64,000 bases of DNA, taken from the NCBI GenBank assembly GCA_950295325.1, contig OX485804.1:52626429-52690428 (forward strand), given 5' to 3'. Below are positions 23,937 through 35,327 of the stretch, piece after piece (the stretch's first letter is position 1; the number at the start of each line of letters is the position of its first letter). Below the pieces are notes generated by a model. It was not told the DNA's origin. It did no database searches and was given only the letters and a program-made list of their open reading frames with translations. The DNA is from Polytrichum commune (Eukaryota; Streptophyta; Polytrichopsida; Polytrichales; Polytrichaceae). Both the position numbers and the translations under genes were made by a program.

Positions 23937-26900
23937 CTACATGTCATCATGTGAGTAGGCTGCGCTTGGGCCACCAGCAGTCCATCCTCCATATCCAGGA
24001 CCTCCAATTTGAAATCCCAACTGGCCATTTCCCCCCTATTCCAGTAATAAATTGATTAGTCTTTTTATCAAGTAAAACATCACCTTTAACACACTGTTAC
24101 TTAATATTAGTATATAAATTAGAAGACAGTAGGCAAACTGAACGAGAAGAAAGTAGGCAAAGAACTGAAAAATTTCAAACATATTCATGTGTCTGACCAT
24201 ATAGATGATCAAGACCTACTTGATGGTAGCCATTGTAGTCTCTTGGATGTCCATGTCCATGACGTTGAAGATACTCTTCATAAGTCTGCATCATCCACTA
24301 AAATATGTGAAATTCCATTCAAGAAACCATCCCGCTGCATAAAAAGAATCCCCTCTTCATTGACCATGTGAAAACTAGAGAATGCTGGGAATGGCCCTAC
24401 CTGAGCACTACTGCTAGAAGATCTTTTTGTGATAAACAAAGGCCTATTGCAATATACACTCATGACCATCAATTGCTGTTTGGTCTGACTTCCACTGAGT
24501 CTAAAGTACCATGACCAATTAACACCACTAGAACAGGACACATATTAACTGGTCGATGTGGATATAGTGCGAAGGACCAACCATATTGCTCAAGTCTTCT
24601 TCAACCCCCAAGTCTGCACTTCTACTGCTGCTGTGGCTTCGAGTGCGCTCCTTGTCCAATACCCTGTCCTTATCTCTGTCTCGGACCCTCTCTCTGCCAC
24701 TCTTCTCAGAAGTTGGTGGATGTGGGGACTTTGACTTTGAAGATCTGAGTGCACTAGCAGTACGAACACTTTTGCTCATGAACCCAGCAGATGCTCTGAT
24801 TACAGGCCTGGATTGAAACTTATCTGAGGACGGCAGATGAGGAGGGTACAATATGGGAGCTACAGGGGGAGCTGGAGGTGCTGCAGCCATCAGTAGCCTC
24901 TGTGGCCCTTCTCCTGCATCCTCTCGAGATCTCTTGCCCACTTGCGAAGATAAAACACCAACTCCCAGCTTCCTGTCATGAAGCTCCGTTTCTAATTATT
25001 GATCAACTCATTGCCATGTACGCTTGAAAATGAATACAACTGCTCCAGCGCACTCACAATATCTAAGTGAAGATAATGACAAAATATGGCTGCAAAATTA
25101 ACTACGGGTGAACTATCACATGAAGAGGAGGGAGAAATAAAGAAATATTTGGCATGATGGTAGACAACTACACAGTACAATTTGCTCACTTAAATGCTGG
25201 TCAAACAAGTGAACCATCCCTAAAGACTAGCTGGAAATACTAACAAGTGCTTGAGATAGCCAAAGATACATTACATCCATGAAACCCAAGCCATTACAGA
25301 AAGCTAACCGTTTGGGACGACCATCTCGATCATCACCTTCATCAATCAGAGCACACAGTGCCTCACCAATAGCTTGTGTAAGTTCCTGCAATGATCCACA
25401 TTTAAGCTTGAGAAAGCCATTGAATGATTTTACAAAATTCCTGGACAGGCCCCATTATATATAGAGAGATCTTGCAGGTACTTCACAAGAGTTAACAAGT
25501 AGGAAGAGCTCACCTGACAGTCTCGGCTGATTTTGACAGGTTTGAAAGCATTGAGGGGATTCTTTAAATGAACAGTTTTCTGAAATGGTAAATCATGGAG
25601 TCGCAACCACTCTACTCGAAAAGTGCCCCCCCAGGGGTTGGCCCCTTCATTAGCTTCACTCCAGATATTGGCTCGGCGTCGACCAATTGGAGATGACATT
25701 CGTGCATATCCTTGAAAGTGACTGCTCATATTCACACTAAATACTAATACAACTCTCTCTGATGTCTGCAAAACAAACCCACCAAATGAGTCACACAAAT
25801 ACCTCTACGAGGGGACTAAGAAGAAATGGTGCACGTATAAAAATGATAATAATATATAATACTAATACTAATATATTATTATTATTATTATTATAACTCA
25901 CAATGACTGACCTCATAAGCCTCATTAAGGACAGGTTCGTTCATGGCTTGTGTAGCCCAAATCCCTTTCTCGATGGACTTTGCAATGTTGTGATGATTCA
26001 AGCTCTTTATGATGAAGTATCTCGTATGATAACTTTTCCGCTGCTTTGCAGCTCCTTTTGTTGTTTCTCCATTCACAAGATGTTTGCAATCCTCTCCAGT
26101 GTCTGCATGTTGATGTAGACCACTCTGTCCATCACGCATGATTCCTGCTACCAATAACTCAAATTTTGAGTACATGTCCATTGTCTGACCATAATATTTT
26201 CTCAAAAGACTTGCATACAATCACAAGACATGAAACTCCTACCTGGACAATCAAGATTTGCTCTTCTTTCTGCTCAAGAAACATTTATGTACTGCGACTT
26301 GGACCGACAGTCTAGGTAAAAAGAAGTGACATTGACTATAATTGATTAACTGTATCTCCTTCAGAAAACAACAATCGTTAGATCAACAGAGTAGCATGAC
26401 ACCTATGTAATCAGCAACAATTTTGTTTTGCAAATTCAGATCTCCCAAAACACAGGGCCAACAGACAAGCCCTCGGTAAGTCAAGTCCTTGATGAGGGGT
26501 GCCCAGTCATGATGTTTGCTTTCCAGGCCAGATGGGCCAAGAGAACTTGATTGCAGATATGTTTCTGTCACCTTAATCTAATAAAATGGTATAAGTGATC
26601 TTTCTCCCAGATTAGGATCATGAAGATTTTCTCCAACTCACAGCCTCCAGGTCAATAGACTTATATTCCTAAGTCAAAAATCCAATGCCTGAGTTATGTA
26701 GCAACCAAACTTGCCATTGCCTGTTGGAAAGCCACAATGTATTGACGGAACAGGCCTACTAGAGTAATGGTAACCTGCTCTACCACCTGTAGATTCTTTA
26801 ATAAGACAGACTCAAAGGCAAGCATTTCTACAAGTGCTCATAGTAGCGATATGTCTTTGCAACAAAACATAGCAAATCTCTAGTTTGCTCACCTTCACAG

Positions 26901-28689
26901 CCAGACGAACTTGGACCATGCGATGTGTCAGGCCCTCTCTTGCCTAGCTGTGTACAAGGTGTCAACACAGCTAGTTGGCCTGTGACTCCTTGTCCACTCT
27001 CCTGCTTCTCCGCCACCAACTCCTATTCCCATCAGAAATTTACAAGTTGAATATACAACTGTTAATCTCTGCACCTCATAATAATGACTAACCTCCCACC
27101 TCCGTACTTCTTAAGAAAAATGGTGTAAGGAAAGCATCCTCTCGTCCAAAAACCAGTAAATAGTTGCCACTAGCAGACGTAAGTAACTTCATCAAAAATT
27201 TCAAGGGCCCCTTGATTAAGTTGGGTAAATAGCACCCACAAACTGCTATTAACAGAAGGATTCATACCTTAAGCTCTTTGGCCCCTTGCTGCACTTCTCC
27301 AGCAGCAGCTTCATCTTCAAGGCTGCAGAAGCTCGCAAAAAAGAACACGCATGAAACAATGCACCAACAGTATATAGATCGGAAAAGTCTGCTGTCTAAG
27401 AGAAAGAATTATACGTCCACCTGAGTCACGATACTTGAGAAGGCTTTCCCTTGACCCCTGCACCATGTAGTAGATCGTGTCTGGATAGGTGGACTAATGA
27501 CGACACATGACTGATGCTGGAACTGAAAATAACCCATATATTCCACAGAGGAGCTTTTGTTCAGCAACTTGCTGTGCAAATTTGAAAATAACCTGCATCA
27601 AAATATGGCTCCCAGCCGATGTAGCTCGAGTCTAATTCATTATGTGGCCAAGTGACGAGATAACCAAATTTTGAAATTTTCAATTTTCTAAATATGTAGA
27701 TCATAGCCTAGCTCCCTCAGCTCTTATGACCGACCAGACTGCAGAGGAAGAGTTTCTTCTGGACATGTGACCAGGGTAACCTTCATTTGAGACCTTTTAT
27801 GGCATATTGTACTTTAAAGCTCTCTTACTACCAGCAATCACCATTTATTGGACATCGAATTGAGACAAGGGTACAAAGATGTAGATTGCAAGATACGAAA
27901 TCATCTTATCCTCCATTCCAAAGGGACAAGTAAACAATAAAAGAACCAGAATGTCGTTCATATATCTTGCTCTATGCAGCAGTAGACAAGAGCTGCTGCC
28001 ATTTTCCAAAATGACCAGCTAAAAATTCCTAGATACAGACGATCTGGTCCCTTTGAGTTCAAGCACATGCAGGCCGCAGCTCGTTCCAACATAGACTACA
28101 TGCACTAGCTTTCTCTAGTGTCCTACAAAATACGACTCCCAAGATTCATCACAAACCTTGCTCACAAAATTGTACAGACTGACAAAACAGTCCCAAATTG
28201 AGAAGTTCCAGCCCTATCTACATAATCTACATTCCACATCATTGGTGGTACATAATCCTCAATAGAATACAAAGAGCGGTATCAGCAATTATATGAGCTC
28301 TTAAACATCATAGTGTTCTCCACATACAACCAGGACCCAAGTGTTAAAGGAAACAAATACAGTATATACAAACTATGTATAAGTATAAGATCGGCAGTTT
28401 CAGATGCCCTTTCTCTTACTTACGCCGCTCTAACTGCGTCTTCCCATCTTCCCCCATCACTTTCTGATGGCAGATCACAATCCGCAAGGTCTTGAAAGTC
28501 GTCAGGATCCCCCATTATATCATCCAGAACACTCTTCTCCAAGCCCTTTCGCCGTGAAGATGGTTGCTTCTCAAGTACTCTGCTAGAATCAACCGCACCA
28601 ACAACTCCAGACTTCTCCCCATTTTGTAGAAAAACTTCAGGTGCTTCAACTGCAACCATAGTTGAGCGAGGTAATGCTTTCACTCCCAT
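23937..28689 (-). CDS. YTH-domain m6A reader, DC-B-type, 11 coding exons
   Basis: Nuclear-type YTH protein that binds N6-methyladenosine in RNA; closest in appearance to the plant DC-B group (Arabidopsis At4g11970). Minus-strand coding exons by my model, 5' to 3': 28424-28689, 27268-27322, 26893-27022, 26403-26564, 26243-26269, 25912-26144, 25514-25765, 25309-25385, 24582-24972, 24220-24297 and 23937-24035. They sum to 1770 nt (589 aa) in frame. The YTH domain spans about residues 254-390: RYFIIKSLNHHNIAKSI, GIWATQAMNEPVLNEAY, FSVNMSSHFQGYARM, IWSEANEGANPWGGTFRVEW, LPFQKTVHLKNPLNAFKPVK. Trp276, Trp326 and Trp336 sit where the m6A cage residues are expected. N-terminal part is acidic and of low complexity; after the domain comes an Arg/Asp/Ser-rich stretch (RERVRDRDKDRVLDKERT) and a Gly-rich tail. 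Domain exons are secure; the 3' end of the fourth exon, the 27-nt fifth exon and the junction at 24582 (weak gttggt donor) are tentative. Confidence 0.88.
25867..25895. repeat. (ATT)n / (TAA)n microsatellite in a YTH gene intron
   Basis: An ATT-rich run of interrupted triplets lies in the 146-bp intron between the two main YTH-domain exons, close to the donor side on the minus strand. Confidence 0.7.
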
Positions 28690-29930
28690 CGCTAATCCAC
28701 TTTAAACTGCAGAAACGTCCGCCACTATTTCAATAAAACGAAAGTATTTTAGGCATACTTTTCAAAACAAACCCAATACACAAACCACAAGAGAATCGCT
28801 AGACGTTGACCTTTTTGTAGTTATCCGCTCTTATATTTCCATTCCTATAGTAATGTTTCCACTTGCATAGTTGCAGCTATCCAGGAAAGGAAAAAACTAC
28901 ACATCCGAGCACCACACGACCTCGTGAGGGGTTAAAATTTGTCACACTGGCATGGATTTCACCACAAAATACACATCAACATTAGACACTTGAACACCAC
29001 TGCGCAATCTAAACATTTTTTTGGAACACAAACAAGTCGCAGCAAACCCTATTTATGCCGTTGCCATCACACAAACGACATATTTTATACTTACAATTAC
29101 CCACCTCACAGACAATGTTCGGCATACGCATCAACAAAAACAACATTCAGCATACGCATGAAGAGGCTCCGTCTCAACCGCACAATTAAAACCTTCCTTT
29201 AAGGTCCATTCCCGGATAATTTCCCGAATCCACAAAGAGTCTCATACACGATGCCTTCACACCACTCTTTAGATGACTTCTTTCCGTCCTATTGGAAATA
29301 CCATAATATAACGACACAAACCCTCGTTATTCACAAATCTTCAGAGAGTTGAAATACAATGAAATGCAGGTATATGCAAACTCGGCGCCCGACCTATCCG
29401 GAAGGAGTAAGAATGGCGAAAACCCGAAGAGAAAAAAATCACTAAACAATAGAGAGATGAGCGTGAGAATTTCACACCGCAAATGAGCGCTAAAGCATCA
29501 TTACGCACACCACACGGTGGTAAACTCGTAACCCTACCAAGCGGTCAGGGACTTGAGCTCCACCGGTTGCGCCAAAATCGACTTCGTTCAATTACAAATA
29601 GATAGGAGAGCCTCAAAATCATCAGAACCTACCCCGTGAAGGTTACAAAGAGATCACTCAAGACACAAACCCCAAGTGCACCCGAAAATCCTCTACACTG
29701 CACAGATATTTAGGCCGGTTGGCGCACCTGACGTGAAATTCAAGACATGGAGGCAGGAATTAGGCGCTGGTGAAGCTCCAGCACACGCATTCATCATCCT
29801 TTTGCGCGGAGGTTTCTGCCGGCGCTCGATCAATCTCTTCTAAGTTAATGTCCTGCATCGCTACCCCTTCGCCCCTGCCTTCCTTTCTCCCTCTCGTGCT
29901 TCCCTCCTTCCCTCCCTCCCTTGAATGTCT
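28690..29930 (-). promoter_or_regulatory. Probable 5' leader and promoter side of the YTH gene
   Basis: No further coding exon is convincing upstream of the ATG at 28689. A strongly C/T-rich plus strand tract (GA-rich on the minus strand) at about 29865-29935, with cttccctccttccctccctc, resembles tracts seen in plant 5' leaders. The transcription start may therefore lie near there, about 1.2 kb upstream of the ATG, which would imply an untranslated first exon and intron. This is inference from composition only. Confidence 0.3.
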
Positions 29931-29979
29931 TTGTCGTCCCCGTCCCATCACACCATACCTTGCCTTACGAATGACATAC

Positions 29980-30150
29980 CATACTACCATATACCATGCC
30001 ATGGTACATGGCCACATCATGGCGTGGGTCGATGGTATGCGGAGTCTTCTGCGTCCATCATACATGTCATACCATCTTTACCATGCCAAGACAACGACAT
30101 TGTACCATGGCATGGTATATAGTAGCAGCATGGCGTGGTTGATGCCATGA
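29980..30150. repeat. Cluster of CCATGG-type palindromes
   Basis: Two 15-base near-perfect palindromes, taccatgccatggta (about 29994) and taccatggcatggta (about 30103), lie about 110 bp apart among further catgg/ccatg copies. The two can pair with each other as well as with themselves. Confidence 0.5.
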
Positions 30151-30159
30151 TGGCTCTGT

Positions 30160-31680
30160 CCATGACCATTGCCTTTTTCTGAAGTGAGGTACACGTGTCG
30201 CGACGCCAAGTAATGACCATCACATTGCCAACAATGTGTGTGTGGGCATACCTGGCAATGATGCTTTTGACATGCTAATGATGAAATGAAATTGATTTCA
30301 AAGCCTTTATGTGATTGTAAGTTTACGTTAGGGTCCGGACCCAAGAGACTCGGGGGCCAAAACACCCACCTTATTTTCCGACAAGAGAGAGAGAGGACAC
30401 CACCTTCTCGAGTTAGCATGAATGAGGGACATTTCACCTCAATCCCCAACATAGTTTCTGTCACTAGTCTTGAATGCAGGAGCTACTCATGGCCATGTCA
30501 AAAATGACAGAGCATATCACCTCGGGGACCACACGCGGGTAGATGTTCACATTTTACTGATTCTTACACGCATTTGATGTTCTAATGTTGTAGTGGTTTA
30601 GAGTTTCGTAGAAACTCAATGGACTTGAATGTTTTGCATTTGGGATGTTTAAAACAAAACATTCGTGTGAAATTTATATTTTAATGTTGCATAGATGCAA
30701 GTGCAAGTGGCGAGATTTTAACTCACGTCTTTTTCTCTCAAAAACTCTTCCAATTATGCTTCAAAATCCCCGCCATGATTAGAGAAGGAAACGGTGCAAG
30801 GTGAGAACACCAAGAGGACGGATTGCTTGGAAACATGTCTAGTTTCTTAAATAACAACTGAACTAAATACCAATCAAATCTTGCAGGACCAAGTAGTCAT
30901 GTCATGTCTAGCCTGCATGAGTTCGTGAACAATGACGACGTGACACCATGTTCCAAAGAACATCGCCCAGAAGGCCATAAGATACGACCCAAAGATGGCA
31001 AAGTTGTGACAAAAATAGATGAAGTTTTGGTCATCAATCGAGAGCAAGTTATGACATTCGAAGTTCATTTTTTCAAGGAAGAGCTCCGCAATGATGAAGG
31101 CCACTAGACCCAAGAGTTTTGGTGGGGTGCAATGAACTCCAAGGATTCCGTGTCGTGGAGAAGGCACCAAACTTTGATTGGTGACAATTGCATCACGGAC
31201 CCATTAATCCAATAGAGTGGAGGCACTAGGATTGAGAAGGTAGCAAATTCGGAAGGTAAGAAGTTCATATGGAAGAGGAGGTTTTCATTTGGGACGGATG
31301 TCCCTCAAAGCAATTGCCTCTCTACAAGTCCCCACATCCATGAAGATAGTATGTTGTACATTTTTTCTTGACTACACCCATTGGGAAACAACTAAGAGCG
31401 TCTCGAACTGCCATGCATGCATGGATCATGGATTGCCATGTCCGATGTAAGGCCAAGCTAAGGTGGAAAGGCTCGGCTCTCATATCATCCATTGCCTTTA
31501 GACACCGTGGGTTCCATATAAGTAGGTATACGAGTATGTCCCATGGGGTCCGGACATGAATGGGGAATGACAACGTCATATCCCAATGCTCATCCTCAAC
31601 CTGCTAGAAAGAAGGATGATCACGAGGGACACCAAAGAAAATATCATCCCACTGTAGTATATATCTGGGAGACCACTAAT
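30160..31680. other. Intergenic, no gene supported
   Basis: Short frames only. The longest minus-strand frame (30874-31170) is hydrophobic with two possible membrane stretches but has no homology I can recognise and lacks support from splice signals. A piece near 30415-30450 (agcatgaatgagggacattt) is shared in diverged form with about 46612 and 51105. Confidence 0.4.
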
Positions 31681-31691
31681 AAAAACACTAG

Positions 31692-32099
31692 AAGCCAAGG
31701 CTAGGGACACCAGAAACACTAGAAGCCAAAGCTAACAAATACAAACCACTAATAGAAAGCATTGCTGCTAGAGGCTGGAAAATTGACCCGCTCATTGTTA
31801 TTATAGCAGGCACTAGAGCCGCAACACACATCCTGTCAATGAAACTACTTGAAGACAAATTTAAACTACCTATGCCATCCATTCGAAATGCCTTTAAAAA
31901 CATCAATACCATTGCCATACAATACGCCATATCCATCCTCCTCCACAAAAGAAGACTAGAAAATCACCAACCTCTACCTCAAATACAAACCCCCCTAGCT
32001 GAACCAAAAAAGATATATGTGAAAAATGCCCTCTCCACACAACTATTAGTCATGACCTGGCGCCTAAACTCCACACAAAACAAGCCCTACATTAATTAA
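31692..32099 (+). pseudogene. Open frame resembling the tail of a non-LTR retrotransposon ORF
   Basis: Open frame of about 135 residues after a stop at 31689, without a start that belongs to it. It reads TPETLEAKANKYKPLIESI, then RGWKIDPLIVIIAGTRAATH, then AIQYAISILLHKRRLENHQ and a Pro-rich stretch ending in a TAA. The regular, charged, helix-like composition and lack of internal stops over 400 bp suggest real protein origin. It is reminiscent of the region after the reverse transcriptase in non-LTR elements of seed-free plants, but that is recollection, not a proven match. The stop is followed by a cluster of hairpins at 32099-32210. Probably a 5'-truncated insertion, as is usual for such elements. 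Confidence 0.35.
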
Positions 32100-32210
32100 C
32101 CCGTACTTGTACGGGTTTCTATCTGTTACCGGTTACTTGTGACTATAGTGTCTACTCTCAAAAGGGGGAAGTAGTTCTTTACTTCTATTCCTATGTCCCG
32201 TGGACATAGG
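32099..32210 (+). other. Hairpin cluster after the LINE-like frame
   Basis: Three hairpins in about 110 bp: 32099-32116 (7-bp stem acccgta, tetraloop cttg), 32168-32185 (6-bp stem gaagta) and 32190-32210 (9-bp stem cctatgtcc, loop cgt). The first overlaps the stop codon of the preceding frame. Confidence 0.7.
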
Positions 32211-32639
32211 TCTAGGGGTGGAACGAACAGACACTTCATTCACGTCGGTTCCCTACCGGAGACCGAAGTTTCTCTCTCTCTCCGGGAGACCATATAAGGT
32301 AGAGGACCCAATTCCCGATTGATTTTCGGGTTTGGATAGTAAGAATGACAAGACAAAATGTTTATAAAATTTCAGTGCTCCGCAAAGTATGAAGAAGGCC
32401 TTCCCCCAAAAAAAAATTATTTTTCAATAAGTCTGTAATTACCTATGAATTTTCAAAACAATGGCACTAGAGTGACCATCTGATACACATAGAGTGGGTG
32501 TTGTTTAGAGAAGTGGGCACCCTGAAACTAAGCGCAGGTGACTTAAGCCTAAACCTGCAAGGCTAAAAAAAATTGCGGATGGTGTCAGATTCTCCTCCCT
32601 AAAGCGACCTTGCTGATGGCGGCAAGGATTGCATTTCCG

Positions 32640-33440
32640 TCCATATATGAGCTGGATACCCAGCAGTGGCCCCCCCACTTCCCCCCCCCCCACTCCCCCC
32701 ACAAGGTGCTTTCCCCGCCCCCCATTCCCGCCCACTCCCCCCCACAAGGTGCTTTCCCCGCCACCCATTCCCGCCCACCCCACCAACGACTCCATCCCAA
32801 CGACTCCTTCTCCGCTCGCCTTCTTTTCTCGCCTTCTCTTCTCGCCACCATTTGCCTTTGTCACCTTCTTGCTGTCACCTTCTTTATGTTTTTGTCTTCT
32901 CTTGTGCTTGAAGGATTACTTCAAGGTTGTGTTGCTCGCTGTTGCCGCTTCCACTGTGCGAGGATGCGGTGATTGAAGGGGTGAGGAACACCTGGGGTAT
33001 AGTGGCGCTGGTAGAGGCGTTGCATGGTCCACGGATCCATTGCGCCTGCATGTGTGTTTGAGAAACTCGGGGGTGTGATGGGTGGATGCAGCAGAGGTGC
33101 CCGAATCGGTGCAGGTCGCGGGGGGGGGGGGGGGGGGGGGGGGGCGGAGTTCGCTGCGCAGCGCCAGAATCTGCTGATTCGGTGCGGCGTAGTATCCAGC
33201 CTCCCCCTGTCGCCAGCCTTATGTCCACACAGTCTCCGCAGTACCTGCAGCAGCTGCTGCCCAACCCTCGACGCCCCCAGCCCCTGCGGCGACTGCACCG
33301 AGATCTTCCGAGCCCAGCGACCCCCTGCCAGCTGCGGGTTGAGTGGACTGCGGCGCCTGCATCAGCCGAGTTTCCTCGACCCCTGCGGGCGCGCGCTGCA
33401 GGTACGCCCCTTCTGGCTTGAGCTTCGAGTTTTTTTTTTT
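32640..33440. other. GC-rich low-complexity block with C-rich repeat and 25-base G run
   Basis: Composition changes sharply from the AT-rich surroundings. At about 32689-32775 a C-rich unit of about 46 bp (caaggtgctttccccgcc followed by cattcccgccca) is duplicated. At 33120-33144 stands an uninterrupted run of G. The block is on the 3' side of the minus-strand transposase frame and may be its untranslated end. Open frames here (polyPro or polyGly) are composition artefacts. Confidence 0.55.
33120..33144. repeat. Poly-G run (25 G)
   Basis: An uninterrupted run of G, long enough to form stable G-quadruplex stacks and to be unreliable in sequencing. Confidence 0.85.
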
Positions 33441-35263
33441 TTTTCCAGCCTTGCTTTCGCCCGATCCTCTTTCTCCTTTTGTTGCTGCTCTTTCTGTGCC
33501 TTGCGCTGCTCCTTTGTGGCCTCCTTCTCCTCTTTCCTTTTCAGTGCAGCAGCCGCAGTTGCTTCTTTTTGAGCCAAAATCTCCTCTAGACCCTTGCTGT
33601 AATCTTTGGATGTTAGAATGATGCTCTGTGTGAAGTCCAGCAGAGGCTGCTGTCTCTTTCTTTTTTGGGCAAGGATTAGCTCAGGCAATGACAAGAACTG
33701 CAGTATGTTATTATCGTTTGATGTCTGAACCTCTGCTAAGAATCCCGGATCTATTGCAATGTGCTGCTCTGCTCTGTCATAGTTGCTCTCTTCTGGATTT
33801 TGGACGTCAACATAGAAATGCCGACTGACATTGGCTGCTCCTATGGCTGCAGGTTCCTCGATTCTAGTTCCAATGTGCTGCACCCCTCTGCAGGGGGCTG
33901 CAGAGGCTCTATACCCGCCCTGATCGTCATCGTCATCGTCATGGTCTTCATCTTGTTCGTGGTCGCCCTGGTCACCTAAAACCAACCCCCCAACATAATT
34001 CCCGCCACCCCCATATTCCTTGCCACGTACACATTCCTCGCCTCCTCTAGATTCCTCTCCCTCTGATTCATCAATCACAGAGGGGACATAGCCCTCCTAC
34101 CCCTCTTCGAATCCTCTGCTTGGCTGCATGCTTCCTAGAACTGCATGTTCATTAAATGGCCATATCCCAGTTTTTCTGAAACCAGACTTTATGTTCTTTG
34201 TTATGAGTGATTTTTCAAGTGTTTGGGATGTCCACTCACATAGATCTGTTTTTTCCACCCTCTTGCCTTTGTTGAGCAAGGTCCAAGAGTCTCTAATTTG
34301 TCTGAAGGCAGTCTTAAATGGCTTGAAACACGAGACATCCAGAGGTTGTAAGACATGGGAAATATGGGATGGTAGTGAAATGATGTCTAACCCTGAATTC
34401 ATGGCCAATGTCACGACTTCTAGAGTTACATGTGAATTATGGCCATCCAGCACAAGTAAATGTTTATTTTTTGCACTAATTCCCACTGTTTTGGTCAAAG
34501 TCCCTATGAAATGTGAAATCCATGATTGGAAGAGCCATTTCGTCATCCATGCATTGGGCTGCATAGCCATCACTGCATCTGGCTCACACTTGCCAACATA
34601 GTCCTTCAAGAAATATGTACCTTTCAAGATGTAGAAGTTAGGAATTTTGCCCCCTTCAGCATTGATGCATGATAGGTGTTCCCTCTGATCTGGCTCAATG
34701 GCGTGTACCGATTTGGAGCCCAATTTTGCAAGCACTGTGGCCCTTCCACTCCTCCCAGCTTGTACACCAGATTCATCACAGTTCCAGATGTGTCCAGCAT
34801 GGTACTTGAAGGTATTGTACAAGTATTTTAGATTGCAGTATAGAGTTACCACAGTATTTGGGCACAAACCCCTAGCCCTACCAAGTTCTAAGGGTTGGCT
34901 TTTCCTAGCAACTAGTTCAGGATGCCTTTGTCTAAAGGACTTCAGCCATGACTTTCCTGGGACTCCAATGTCACTCCAGGGGGTATCCCTAGTTTGAGTA
35001 GCTTGTGCCACCTTCAACTTCAGTTGCAGTGGAGTTAAAGGGTGGCCCAATTCTTGCATCTTAAAACAATAGTCTACCATTTTTTTTTCCTCACTTTCAT
35101 TTAGGACAGTTTTTGGCCCTCTCTTCCTTCCCAAAACTGTGCCAAACAAATGATCTCTAAGAGAGGTTGGAGGAATACCAAACTTGCAAGATGCTGTCCG
35201 TATCTTCATGCCTTCATCTGTGATTTCATCCAATGCTTGTTGAAGTTGTGCACTTGTCCAATT
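33362..35263 (-). pseudogene. pogo/Tc5-like DDE transposase with nonsense interruptions
   Basis: Cut-and-paste transposase of the Tc1/mariner superfamily, pogo/Tc5/jerky branch. Reading down the minus strand from 35263: an N-terminal helix-turn-helix (SAQLQQALDEITDEGMKIRT, IPPTSLRDHLFG), then a second HTH of CENP-B type (WLKSFRQRHPELVARK), then the DDE_1 catalytic domain with HIWNCDESGVQAG, LLVLDGHNSHV and HVLQPLDVSCFKPFK. The three Asp are at 153, 263 and 299 counted from 35233; the last two are 36 residues apart. It ends with GFRKTGIWPFN, typical of the family. A single in-frame TAG at 34097-34099 separates this from about 245 more residues in the same frame: an acidic stretch (EDHDDDDDDQ) and a Lys/Glu/Gln-rich coiled coil, stop at 33362. 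A TGA at 35264-35266 lies directly before NWTSAQLQQ, in the place where the N-terminal part would continue. The catalytic frame itself is free of stops. No terminal inverted repeats or TA duplications were located. Confidence 0.85.
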
Positions 35264-35327
35264 TCATGTCTTCTTGATTGAAGCCCTTGATTGAATGCCT
35301 TGCTCCTCCTACTGACTTTGTGGCACA

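Noticed and set aside
29760..30150. Frames of about 100-126 residues on both strands near 30 kb
   Set aside because: Driven by a C/T-rich tract and CCATGG palindromes; no domain or consistent splice signals.
30874..31170. 98-residue hydrophobic minus-strand frame (FWAMFFGTWCHVVIVHELMQ)
   Set aside because: Could be a membrane-protein fragment, but no family is recognised, the plus strand is equally open and no exon neighbours were found.
32505..33572. Several 80-180-residue frames rich in Pro, Gly or Ser
   Set aside because: Produced by the C-rich duplication and the poly-G run.
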